From: Chamaelirium japonicum
Taxonomy: Eukaryota; Streptophyta; Magnoliopsida; Liliales; Melanthiaceae
DNA length: 64,000 bases
Assembly: GCA_947650365.1 (NCBI GenBank)
Contig: CANTAL010000666.1
Location: 1 to 64,000, forward strand
Direction: 5' to 3'
The position numbers and the translations under genes were made by a program. Below the pieces are notes generated by a model. The model did not search any database. It was given only the letters and a program-made list of their open reading frames with translations, and was not told the DNA's origin. Below are positions 27,412 through 37,995 of this stretch, in pieces; position 1 is the stretch's first letter; each line of letters opens with the position of its first letter.

Positions 27412-27486
27412 CTGTCCCAACTCAGTTGGTATAACACATGGGTCGTGACCACGTCGTCGTGGGTTCGAATCCCACAGATGGTACAT
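27412..27486 (+). other. tRNA-like sequence or SINE head
   Basis: An A-box-like segment (CAACTCAGTTGGTATAACAC) is followed 30 bp later by a perfect B-box (GGTTCGAATCC) in a 5-bp T-stem (GTGGG/CCCAC). The presumed anticodon loop would read CGT, but the anticodon and acceptor stems contain mismatches, so an active tRNA is unlikely. A tRNA pseudogene or the head of a SINE fits. A partial A-box-like sequence is also present at 27313 (TTAGCTCAGCTAGTAG). Confidence 0.5.
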
Positions 27487-27619
27487 TTTATTATTATTTT
27501 TGGCATTTCAAATCTGGGGACAACTTGAGCGTAGCCAACACCGCCCTCTTTATTTGTTTTGGGGCGGCTATATACAACACAGTTTTTTGTAAAGGCAAGT
27601 CGCGACCGAAGGTAACCCT

Positions 27620-27847
27620 ATAAGTTATTACCTTTTGCTAGTCCTCTCTTCCTCATTTGCTTGTCGGTGTCGCTAATCTTGTGCAGATCGAGACCTCCTC
27701 CTCCTCCTACATATTCACCTCTTTCCTCCTCCTCCTCCTCTTTATACTCCTCTTCGCCTTCCCTCTCACTTCCTCCCCCTTCCTTCTCTTCTTCTTCTTC
27801 TTCTTCTTCGTCTTCTTCCTACTATCGACCATTTTAGTCCAAGTGTA
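27620..27847. other. CT-rich low-complexity tract
   Basis: CTCCTCCTC and TTCTTCTTC repeats between the tRNA-like sequence and the LTR copy. No gene. Confidence 0.6.
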
Positions 27848-28739
27848 TGTATGCGCAGAAAAAGATACGGGTCGTCTTTATTGCAAACACACGAAGATTA
27901 CAGATGCCGGGACCCGGGGACTCGGGGGTGGTGAGCCAGGTGCGGCGAATATTTGATCAGGAGATTGTGAGAGAGTTCCTCTAGAGGGTCCCTTTGATCC
28001 GCGTCTCTACGTGGTATTCGTGCGAGAGCTCTGAAAGGGTTGCCTAGGACAGAGGTCTTTACAAGGTGAGGGTTTCTTGAGAGGCTAAGGAGTATCTACC
28101 GTTTCTTTTGTCCCTTCCGTGCTTTCTCGGCTATGGGGTTTTTGGCTTCATTCCTCGGTCTTCGTGTCTTTCTCGATCTCTGTTAGACCTTGGCGTTCTT
28201 GATCGTCGGTTCGCGGCGTCAATCGTGCTGTTGGCATCGGCTTTGGCTTTGCTTCGGCGTGGCTCTGGCTTTTGCTTTGCTTTGGCGCTTGCGCTTGAAC
28301 GTAGACGGGTAGAGACTTGCGATGCTTTAGTTCTTCCGGACTTCGCATCGTATCGGCTAGAACGTGCGGTGCTTTGCTCATGACCGGCGTAGTTGCTTGG
28401 CTTTTGGCACTTGTGTTGGTTTGGTGCGGGTTTTACCAGTGCTTTTACTTTGGCTTCTTGCGTTGGCTTTTGCTTTGGCTTCTTGCGTTGGCTTTTGCTT
28501 CGGCGTTGACTCAATCTTCTTCTCGAACGACGATGACTACTTTCTTCAAGGCTTCTTTATTCTTCCGGCTTACTCGACGGTTATGGCATCGGCTTGACTT
28601 CACTTCTTCTCTGAGCTTCTTTGGCTTGATCGGAGTTGAAGGCTCTGTTTTGAAGACGACGGGCCGCGGGCGTAGCGACGCTTCGGGTGTCCTTCTCCAA
28701 GCTTTCTACTTCGTGAATGGAGCGGGCGTTTGTTGAAGA

Positions 28740-28995
28740 TGACGGGGTGATGCCATTTCGATCTTCCTCTCTGGGCTTTTGGACTTGATCGGAGTCGAAG
28801 ACTTGTTGGAGACGACGGGGTGATGTCGCTCCTGTCTTCTTCTCCGGGCTTTTGGGCTTGATCGGAGTCGAAGGCTTGTTGGAGACGACGGGATGATACC
28901 GCTCCTATCTTCTTCTCCGGGCTTTTGGGCTTGATCGGAGTCGAAGGCTCGTTGGAGACGTCGGGGTGGTACCGCTCCTATCTTCTTCTCCGGCC
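28740..28995. repeat. Minisatellite in LTR copy B, ~80-bp unit
   Basis: Three to four units share CTTGATCGGAGTCGAAG, TTGGAGACGACGGGGTGAT and TCTTCTTCTCCGGGCTTTTG. Confidence 0.8.
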
Positions 28996-29106
28996 TTTGC
29001 TTTTGGCGTCTTCGGAGTCAAAGGGTTCTTTTTCTTCGAGCTTTCTCCTTCGTGCATGGAGTTGAATGGGTGATCTTCTTGTGCAAGGGTCTTCACTTTG
29101 AGGAGG

Positions 29107-29347
29107 ACTTTCAATGGACTAAGTCGGTCCCGAAGGGATAGGCTTGCCCGTGCCTCGTGAAGCCTTGGGTCGATAAAGGGCACGTCTCCTCCTCTGCAGA
29201 GCTTCCTTGCTTTGTCTTCAGCTTTGAGGACTTTCAATGGACTAAGTCGGTCCCGAAGGGATAGGCTTGCCCGTGCCTCGTGAAGCCTTGGGTCGATGAA
29301 GGGCGCGTCTCCTCCTCTGCAGAGCTTCCTCGCTTTGTCTTCAGCTT
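29107..29347. repeat. Near-perfect 120-bp tandem duplication in LTR copy B
   Basis: Two adjacent units share ACTTTCAATGGACTAAGTCG, GAAGCCTTGGGTCGAT and TCCTCCTCTGCAGAGCTTCC with only a few base differences, so the duplication is recent. Confidence 0.9.
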
Positions 29348-30075
29348 CCGACCCCCTTGAGCCATCCCCTTCCCTCTCTATTTATAGGTGAAGGGGGGTG
29401 GGAGATATATGGGAAGATTTATTTGAATTCCCTTTAATATCTCCCCCATAACTACCCAAGATTTATTCTTCCATTGATGGGGGGAATAAACCTTTATTTG
29501 CTTTCCTTTTCTGACGGAGTAGTTATGGCTCAATCATTTTTGAATTTATTTGAATCTTGCACATAAAGTCGATGGCGACCCGACTTCGTTTATTGTCCGT
29601 CGGATCGAGGGATCGGCGCAGATCTACGCTTATGTAGACGTCATACGCAACCTCCCCCGCGCATGGCGGTCTTTCTTTCCTTTTTCTTCTTTTCTTTCCT
29701 TTTCTTTCTTTCCTTTTCTTTCTTTTCTCTTTTTTTCTTTTTTTTTCTTGCATGGCCGGCCACCCCTTACCTGCAGGTAAGGGGCTCGGATTTCTAGAAA
29801 GGGGCCGAGTGGGCCCCACTTGAAGGTGGGCCCACCCGGCCTCTTGTTTGGGCTCGGGTCGGGGTCGTCTCCGAGTCGATGCATGCGAGTCCGAGTTTAT
29901 GTCGGGTTTGCCTCCGAGCCGATGCATGCCAGTCGGGTTTGGGTCCGAGTTCGTGTTGGGTTTGCCTCCGATTCGGTGCATACGAGTCGGGTTCGGGTCC
30001 GAGATCGTGTCGGGTTTGCCTCCGAGTCGGTGCATGCAAGTCGGGTTCGGGTTTGACACAATTTGTGTGTCTACA

Positions 30076-30544
30076 GTGCATACACAATCCATTCATCTTG
30101 AGAAAACCGAGTGTATTGTAGTGGCACTCGGCTACTGTCGAACACTCGGCGTCCGCCTCCAACAAAATGATCTGGGTTCCTCATCTTGGATTAGGAGCGA
30201 ACACTAGCAACCTATTCAGGGAAAGAATTGGAACTTCAGCTTAATGTGGCCCAAAGGCCTTTGAGCATTTTGGTTGAAGCCTTAAAGTGATATTGCAGGC
30301 TTTTCACTTAGCTTCTTCTGGATAAATCAGGGATCTTCAATTCGTCGACCGCTCAACTTGGACGCTGAACTCGCTTTTGTGGAGTCCTAATGCACTCCAC
30401 GATTTCTGATACACTTGTTGAAGCACTCGGCCTCGACTGATTGAATGGTCAATAGGAGCACTCGGTTTGCAATTGCCGAATGAGATGCAGAGACTTGGAG
30501 GAGGAAGAAGAAGAGGAAGGAGGGACAAAGAGGAAAACGGAGGT
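30076..30544. other. Interval with recurring ACTCGG words
   Basis: Several GCACTCGG or ACACTCGG words occur between the LTR copy B and the Copia 5' LTR. No coding frame is recognised. It may be the missing or rearranged 5' end of the Copia LTR or another repeat. Confidence 0.4.
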
Positions 30545-31145
30545 GGGCGCCAGTTGTGGCGCCTTGGGCGAAATCCAGAGAGCCCCAGCAGAAATGGTGC
30601 CACAACTGGCGCCCTGCACGAAAACCCTAGAGCACCAGCAGTAAATTTCGCCCTGGACGAAATATTGGCACTCAGGGCACAAAACCTGGAGCTAGGTAGA
30701 ATGGTTTTTTGTAGCCTGACACCCAGTGCAAGAATTTGGCACCCTCGGCTCCCGCACAGCTCGAGGCACGAGTTTGGATTTTTGTAAGGTTTTTCTTTGG
30801 GGTTCAACTAGCTTTTAAGAGCCATCTTTTGTAAGGTTGTTGAAAGAATATTGAGAGACCATTGGAGAGGGTTTAGATCAGCAAGGAGAGGAGTAGAGAG
30901 GTGACGATTGATTGAGGAGAAGACATGGTTGAGTGATTCCCTTGTAGATTGAGAAGGAGTTGTTCCTTCCGATCCGTTTATCCAAAATAGTGAAGTGCAT
31001 GATCTCGTGGTAGGATGTAGGCAATGCCGGACATGGGTAAATCCGTGTGTCCTGTCTTTCTTGTCTATTTACTGGATTCTCTCGTGGATTGTTTTGCTTG
31101 TTTATTGTTGTTTTCTTTTGTCGATCACTTGCACGATCTACAACA
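30545..31145 (+). mobile_element. Copia 5' LTR (5' end truncated)
   Basis: It matches the 3' LTR at 36994-37648 with many substitutions: CCTAGAGCACCAGCAGTAAA, TTTCGCCCTGGACGAAATAT, AGATCAGCAAGGAGAGGAGT, and the end GCACGATCTACAACA. The first ~80 bp present in the 3' LTR are not recognisable here. The divergence implies an old insertion. Confidence 0.88.
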
Positions 31146-31146
31146 A

Positions 31147-31162
31147 CTGGTATTAGAGTGAA
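31147..31162 (+). promoter_or_regulatory. Primer-binding site (initiator tRNA-Met type)
   Basis: CTGGTATTAGAGTGAAG begins one or two bases after the 5' LTR and matches the usual Copia primer site TGGTATCAGAGC with two changes. Confidence 0.75.
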
Positions 31163-31413
31163 GTTTCAAAGGAAGCGATGACAGAAGAAGGAAAGATAAG
31201 GATCAAGAAATTCAATGGGTAGAATTTCGGGTTCTGGATGATGCAGATCGAAGACTACCTCTATCAGAAGGATCTGTATCTGTCGCTCAAAGGAGTAGCA
31301 GGCAAGCCGAAGGACATGGACGAGGCGAATTGGATCATTCTTGACAGAAAAGCCTTAGGTGCGATTCGAATGTCCCTATCTCCAATAGTGGCATTCAATA
31401 TCTCCTTCGAAAC

Positions 31414-31773
31414 CAGTGTTTTAAAACCCGAAAAGTTGACTCAAATCGGAACCTTTTCGAATAGAGTCGACTTGAAAACTTGGTCAAAACTCGACCGAGT
31501 AGTTACCTAGAAATTCGGTTCATAAAACAAGTTACTAATATTTATTATATATTTCTTTATAGTATAAAATCAAATATTATCGATGTATTGTACATAATAT
31601 TAGATTTTTTATATAGCTGTATAAATAAGTTGATGAAAAATATAATTAGGGCGAGTTTTGAAGCATGTTAACCGAGTTTTGGACCGAGTCAACCGAGTTG
31701 TTACCTGTCCGAGTCGATGGGCGAGTCGGCTCGATTTTCTGTCGAGTCGAGTCGAGCTGAGTTTTAAAACACT
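31414..31773. mobile_element. hAT-like MITE inside Copia gag
   Basis: This 360-bp insertion has terminal inverted repeats AGTGTTTTAAAAC / GTTTTAAAACACT and a perfect 8-bp target duplication TTCGAAAC at 31406-31413 and 31774-31781. The interior is rich in GAGTCGA / TCGACT words. It interrupts the gag frame. Confidence 0.9.
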
Positions 31774-33954
31774 TTCGAAACGACTACATATGGTTTGATA
31801 AAAACGACTACATATGTATGAAAAACCCTCATCATCAAACAAGGTTCTTCTGATGACGAAATTGTTCAATCTAAGAATCTGAGTATGAAGGAAGGAGGGA
31901 GCGTGGCTGAAGACCTAAACGATTTCAATATAGTAACGAGTCAATTGAAGTCGGTGAAGATCGCTTTTGATGATGTGATCCGAGCCTTTCTGATTCTCTT
32001 GTTCCTTCCGGACATTTGGGGTGGATTTGTGATGGCCGTCGGCAACACTTCAGGAACGGAGTCTCTAAACTACGAAGATGTCGTAGGTTTGCTATTGAGC
32101 GAGGTGGTTCGAAGAAAGTCATCCGGAGAAGTATTAGGGAGCGCCCTGAACACAAAGAGCAGAGGGAGCCACAAGAACAGAGGTCCTTACAAAGGGAAGA
32201 GCCGTGGAAGATCCAAGTCAAGGGGTCTTCCTGAAAATCGGAAACAAGACGGGTGCTGGAACTGTGGCTAGAAGGGCCACAACAGTAGGGCCTAGGGACT
32301 GTAGACTTCTAAAGGTACAACAACCTAGCCCGAGCAGTGCAGAGCCATCTACAAACGTCTTTGAAGCAGTGCACGACGAGATATTGATACTCTCGATGGA
32401 TGCCAGACAAGAGGTCTGGGTGGTCGATTCGGATGCGTTTTTCCACACAACATCTAACTGGGACATCCTCTGCAATTATGTACAGGGAGATCTCGGAAAT
32501 ATGTACCTTGGAGATGATGAACCGTGCAACATAGTCGGCAAAGGAGATGTCCAGATAGACCTGAGCAACGGTCTTGTTTTGCGGTTGAAGAACATGAGCC
32601 ATGTGCCGAGCTTGAAGAGCAACTTGATCTTCGTCTGCTAATTAGCCGAGGAGGGGTACATGACTACATTCACCGCCGACTTGTGGAAGATCACGAAGGG
32701 ATCCTTAGTCACGACACATGGCAAGGAAAGGATTCTCTACTCCACATTGGGCACAACAAACGTTATCTCGGCAGCCACTGCAAATGAAGATTCGAAGCAG
32801 TGGCACCACCGGTTAGGCCACATGAGTGAGACCAAAATGAAGATCATTCTCTCAGAAGGAGAAGTAAGGGTACCGGGTCTCAAGTCAGTAGACCTTGAGC
32901 TATGCGAGGGCTGCATATTCGGGAAGCAGAAGGTCAGTTTCTCCAAGGACGAAAGACCAAGAAAGTCGGAGAAGCTAAAGCTAGTACACACAGACGTCTG
33001 CGGTCCGGTTCATGTATCATCTATGGGTGGTTCCACCTACTTCGTTACATACAGAGATGATAGTACTAGAAAGCTTTGGGTTTATTTCCTTAAAGCAACA
33101 TCTGATGTATTTGGTACCTTCAAAAAGTGGAAAGTTCTTGTTGAGAATGAGACTGGAAAGAGGCTTAAGGGCCTACGACCAGATAACGGTGGCGAATACT
33201 GCAGTAGAGACTTTGAGGATTACTACGCTACGAACGACATCCAAAAACAAAAGTCCATCCCTCACACACCTCAGCAAAATTGTGTGGCTCAACGGATGAA
33301 TAAAACGTTGATAGAGCGAGCGAGGACCATGCGAATCCACTCCAGTCTGCCGAAGAAGTTTCGGGCCGATGCTGTGAATACGACCGCCTACCTGGTCAAT
33401 CAAGAGTCATCGGTTCCACTAGGAGGTGTGATTTCGGAGAAGTGGACATGTAAGACAATGAGCCTGTCTCACTTGCGCGTCTTTGAATGTACGGCTTACG
33501 TGCACATCGATTCTTAGAAGCGTAGCAAGCTCGATGCGAAATTTTTGAAGTGCTACTTCATCGGCTATGAGCTGAACGAGTTTGGCTATAGACTAGGACG
33601 GCAAGACAAACGATTCTGAGGAGTTAGGACGTCATCTTCATTGAGAAGGTGATGTAAAGTGACAACAGAAGACAGGACTGAGCAGAAAGAGTTCGTTGAA
33701 CTGGATGAGGTCGAGGACAGGCATATTCTGAAGGAACGAGATTTGAATCAGCATGTACATTAGGCTCTGTAAGTCGACCCAGCGCCTTCTACGCCTCCCA
33801 TCGCCATGAGGAGATCAACACATATGCATCAAGCACCGCATAGATACTCTCCATTTCTGCATTATCTATTACTGAGAGCTTCGATGAAGCTGCTTAGGTA
33901 GATGCAAAGGTCAAGTGAGAGCACGCTATGGAAGAGGGGACGGAGTCTCTTCAT

Positions 33955-34528
33955 CATTGTTGTCAAGGCGCGAGCCTAAGCGCACCTAGGCGCACTAGGC
34001 GCCCGGAGACAGCTAGGCCCCAGTGCGCCTAGGCGCACCTCACTAAGTGGCGGCCTAGGCGCGCAGGCGCACTTAGGCGCACGCCTAGTTTTAGGCAATG
34101 ATTTTTATTTTTTTTTTTAAAGTAAAACCCAACCCGCCCCCATCTTCTTTGTTCATTTTGTTGTTGTATACTGGTCAATACTATGTGTTTATTGTGTTGC
34201 ATGCATTTGATTAGAATATGCTCAATTTTATGTTAGCAAGTGTTTGTATTCTATTTGTTCCTTTTGATGTTTACTTGTTTATACTATGTATGTGTCATTG
34301 TGTTGCATGCATTTGACTATAATATGTTCAATTTCATGTTAGTAAGGTGTTATATTGCTTCCTATTACATATATACATGCAAGTATAGACTATACATATA
34401 TACCCGTGCCTGGAGAATGCCTATGCATATAAGGCCACGCCTATGCACGTAAGGCCATGCCTAGGCGAGCCTAGGCTCCTAGGCTCCCTCCGGGTGCCTC
34501 GCCTCGCCTTGACGCCTTGACAACTATG
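33955..34528. mobile_element. hAT-like MITE inside Copia reverse transcriptase region
   Basis: This 574-bp insertion starts CATTGTTGTCAAGGCG and ends CGCCTTGACAACTATG, with a perfect 8-bp target duplication CTCTTCAT at 33947-33954 and 34529-34536. The two ends carry many GCGCCTAGGCGCA-type palindromes; the middle is AT-rich with a repeated TATGTTCAATTT...ATGTTAG segment. Confidence 0.92.
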
Positions 34529-35689
34529 CTCTTCATGACAACTAGACATGGAATCTGGTGAATCTACTAAAGGGAGAGAAGGTTCTACAGAACAATTGGT
34601 TCTACAGGCTAAAGGAAGAGCATGGTGGTTTAAAGCGCTATAAGGCAAGGCTTGTAGTCAAGGGCTTCCAACAGATCTACATTTGGAGGAGTTGGACATG
34701 AAGACGACGTTTCTTCACGGAGACCTCGACGAAGACACATGCAGCAACCACAGGGATTCCTAGCAAAGGGCAAGGAAGGCAAGGTCTGTAGATTGAAAAA
34801 AAGCTCGTATGGTTTGAAGCAAGCGCCACAGTAGTGGTATTAGAAGTTCGATGGCTTTATGTCCAGGAGCAGATACAAGAAGTGCCATTCATATCACTAC
34901 TGCTACTTCAAGAGGTTTGGTGATAGATTCATCATCCTCCTGTAGTATGTTACGACATGCTGGTCGCCAGAGTCGACATAGAGGAGATAAAAAAGCTGAA
35001 GTAGAGGCTGTCAAAGGAGTTCTTGATGAAGGATCTGGGTCCTTCTAGACAGACCCTTGGCATGCGTATCAGCAGGGACAGAAGCACGCGGGTGTTGACA
35101 CTGTCACAGGAGAAATACATGGAGAAGTTCTGGAAGCGGTTTGCAATGGAGAATGCGAAATTGATCAACATGCCCATCACCAATCACTTCAAGTTATCGA
35201 AGCGGGACTGTGTAAAGGCACAACATGAGAAGGACTATATGGCAAAGGTCCCTTACTGCTCTAAAGTCGAGAGCCTAATGTATGCTATGGTCATACGAGG
35301 CCAGATATAGCACAAGCAGTGGGAGTAGTCAGCCGGTACATGAGCAACCCAGACTGTTGCACTGGCAAGCGGTAGAATGGCTATTCAGATGCGTACGGGG
35401 AGCTTCCAAGATGGCGCTGCACTACGGTGGTTCAGAGGTCAGACTGCAAGGTTACGTGGATTCAGATCTAGGAGGAGATCTAGATAAAAGAGGAAGAGCA
35501 CGACAATATACATGTTTATGTTGGGGAGTGGAGGCATCAGTTGGGTTTCACAGTTGCAAAAGGTCGTGGCTCTTTCTACTATCAAGGCCAAGTATGTTGC
35601 GACCTCGGAGGCATGCAAAGAGATGGTGTGGTTGCAGAACCTACTGGAGGAGCTCAAGATGGAGCCTAGGCTTTTTGGCCTGTCTAAGC

Positions 35690-36674
35690 GAAGCGGTGCC
35701 TAGGCGATGAGTAATTATTAAATATTTTTATATATAGTATAAATATTTAAATTCAACTCAATTTTGAGTTAATTCAACTCAATTTTGAAAAACCCCTAAG
35801 TTCTTATGAACCCATCATAAGAATTTGAGTTAGTTCAACTCAATTTGAGTTAATTTTACTCAATTTGAGTTAATTTTACTTAATTTTGAATTAATTCAAC
35901 TCAAATTTGGAAAAAAAATCCAAATTCTTATAAGCCCATCATAAAAAATTGAATTAATTCAACTCAATTTTGAGTTAATTCAACTCAATTTTGAGTTAAT
36001 TCAACTCAATTTTGAAAACCCCCCAAATATTTATGAACCAATCATAATAATTTGAGTTAATTAAACTCAATTTTGAGTTTATTCAACTCAATTTGATTTA
36101 ATGCAGCTCAATTTTGAGTTAATTCAAGTCAATTTTGAAAACCCCCCAAATGCTTATGAACCCAATATAAGAATTTGAGTTAATTCAAATCAAATTTGAA
36201 AAACCCCCAAATTCTTATGAACACATCATAATAATTTGAGCTAATTCAACTCAATTTTAAGTTTGTTCAACTAAATTTTAAGTTTGTTCAACTAAATTTG
36301 TGTTAATGCAACTCAATTTTGAGTTAATTCAACTCAATTTTAAAAACCCCCAAATTCTTATGAACCCATCATAATAATTTGAGTTAATTCAACTCAATTT
36401 TGAAAAACCTCTAAATTCTTATGAACCTATCATAAGAATTTGAGTTAATTTAACTCAATTATGAGTTTGTTCAACTTAATTTGAGTTAATGCAACTCAAT
36501 TATGGTTAATTCAACTCAATTTTGGAAAAATCTCAAATTTGGTCAAGTGAAAAAACTGTCAGGCGCCTAGGTGGTATTGGGGGCCAGGCGGTCCTAGGCG
36601 GCGCCTAGAGAAAATCACTCGCCTAGGGGGTCGCCTAGGCACCCAAGGGTCCAGCGCCTAGGCGACGCTTTGAC
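35690..36674. mobile_element. Related MITE inside Copia RNase H, with tandem array
   Basis: The insertion divides the RNase H frame between LLEELKMEP and SAIYLVKNAVF. Its ends read GTCTAAGCGAAGCGGTGCCTA and, inverted, GTCAAAGCGTCGCCTAGGCG, and contain the same GCCTAGGCG words as the MITE at 33955, so it is likely a family member. A clean target duplication is not visible. Confidence 0.75.
35745..36540. repeat. Tandem array of ~90-bp units with TTGAGTTAATTCAACTCAA palindromes
   Basis: Some eight degenerate units share AATTTTGAAAACCCCCAAAT, TCTTATGAACCCATCATAAT and one or more copies of TTGAGTTAATTCAACTCAA, a near-perfect dyad. The array fills the interior of the MITE at 35690-36674. Confidence 0.85.
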
Positions 36675-36993
36675 TACAGAGAGAGCGCCATCTACCTTGT
36701 GAAGAATGCCGTCTTTAACAAGCGAACAAAACACATCGACATAAAGTTCCACTTTATTCAATCCCTGTTGGAAGACAAGGTGCTGAAGTTGGAGAAGATA
36801 CATATGAGCAAGAATCCGGTGGATATGCTAACCAAGGTGGTCACGGTGGGGAAGCTGAACAGTTGTTCGGTTTCTATCGGTCTAAGGCGATAGACTAAAC
36901 ATTCAAGACCTGTTGCTGCTACTGAGGAGTCACGACTATTGTCATCGAGTTGCTGATTGAAGAACCAGAAGGGTCTATCTACAGGTGGGAGAT

Positions 36994-37648
36994 TGTTGTG
37001 TGTGGAGACCAGACCGCGAACCCAGCTCGGATCATAGCCCGAGTAGTATTGGCACCTTGGGTGCCACTTCTGGCTCCCTAGGCGAAATCCAAAGAAATGG
37101 TGCCCTGGGCAAAAACCTTAGAGCACCAACAGTAAATTTCGCCCTGGGCGAAATATTGGCGCCCAGGGTGCCAAACCTGGAGCTGGGTGCAGTGGTTTTC
37201 TGTAGCCCGGCGCCCAGGGCGAGATTTTGGCGTCTTGGGCGTCCGCACGACTGGAGACACGAGTTTGGGTGTTTTTAGGGTTTTCTTTGGGGTTTAAATA
37301 GGCTTTTGAGAGTTGTCTTTTGTAAGATTGTTGAGAGAACATTGAGAGGCCATTGGAGTGGTTTAGAATCTTTAGATCAGCAAGGAGAGGAGTAGAGAGG
37401 TGGCGATTGATTGAGGAGAAGATATGGTTTAGTGATCCCCTTGTACATCGAGAAGGAGACTTGTTCCTTCTGATCCGTTTCTCCAAGATAGTGAAGTGTA
37501 GATCTCGAGGCAGGACGTAGGAAATATTTGCCCAACCTGGGTAAATCCGTGTATCGTCTCTCTCTCTTGTCTCTTTGGTTGATTCTCTCGTGAATTGTTT
37601 TGCTTGTTTCTTGTTTTCTTTTGTCGATCGCTTGCACGATCTACAACA
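36994..37648 (+). mobile_element. Copia 3' LTR
   Basis: This 655-bp LTR follows a polypurine tract (AGGTGGGAGATTG) and has TGTTG...CAACA termini. It contains several GCGCCCAGGGCG-like words and a TTTAAATAGG TATA-like motif near 37299. It is the partner of the LTR ending at 31145. Confidence 0.9.
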
Positions 37649-37861
37649 CGGCATGCACGGCCGACAATGTTGGCAAAATAGGAGGAAAGAGGGAGAAGGG
37701 AAGGTAAAACTGGGATATGGTGAAAGTCCCTATCTCAGGGTTGCCTTAGGTAAAATATCGGTTTAATGGGTTGCTCGTACATAGAGTTATTTTAGATATA
37801 TTGAATGTATGATTTACAGGCTCCCCCAAGAAAAAGCGGTGATGTATCTAGCCACACCCTA

Positions 37862-37995
37862 TTTGTTTTGTTACTTACAGTCGTTCTGTTTCAAATTAGG
37901 CTTCTTTTGTCGTTACTTTAATTTTACTTGTGCATGTGGAAAATGATTTCTAATAGCTGATTTATATTGATTTGTCTACTTCAAAAAGTAAGTTT
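37862..37995 (+). repeat. Fourth copy of the intron 1 start sequence
   Basis: TTACAGTCGTTCTGTTTCAA...GGCTTCTTTTGTCGTTAC, TGTGCATGTGGAAAAT and AATAGCTGATTTATAT match 27160-27290 and, in part, 26480-26530. It lies just beyond the Copia insertion. Confidence 0.75.

Larger units (their letters stand above)
27848..30075 (-). mobile_element. LTR copy B (variant of the 21.6-kb LTR) in FKBP intron 1
   Basis: On the minus strand the 3' part matches the solo LTR at 21.6 kb: CGTCTTTATTGC, ACACGAAGATTACAG, GGGACCCGGGGACTCGGGGGT and the Lys/Ala-rich middle. It starts TGTATGCGC at 27848 and ends ...TGTCTACA at 30075, flanked by GTGTA/GTGCA (one mismatch). The 5' third differs: it has about four repeats of GCCTCCGAGTCGGTGCATGC (29860-30055). 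No internal retroelement region adjoins, so it is probably another solo LTR. Confidence 0.75.
31178..36890 (+). pseudogene. Degenerate Copia (Tnt1-like) gag-pol
   Basis: Domains occur in the Copia order. Gag starts at about 31178 with a stop after some 14 codons and is split by the MITE at 31414; the zinc knuckle CWNCG at about 32262 is followed by a stop. Protease (about 32413) reads WVVDSDAFFHTT, so the catalytic DSG is altered to DSD. GAG-pre-integrase (WHHRLGHMSETKMK, near 32800) and integrase (LVHTDVCGPV...RPDNGGEYCS, to about 33517) are readable, then a stop. The reverse transcriptase (WFYRLKEEHGGLKRYKARLVVKGF near 34600) has lost its centre and is frameshifted. The C-terminal RNase H (KRTKHIDIKFHFIQ, to 36890) is separated by another insertion. 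It cannot be active. Confidence 0.92.

Noticed and set aside
29523-30092. 189-codon minus frame
   Set aside because: It is made of the CCGAGTCGGTGCATGC tandem repeats of LTR copy B.
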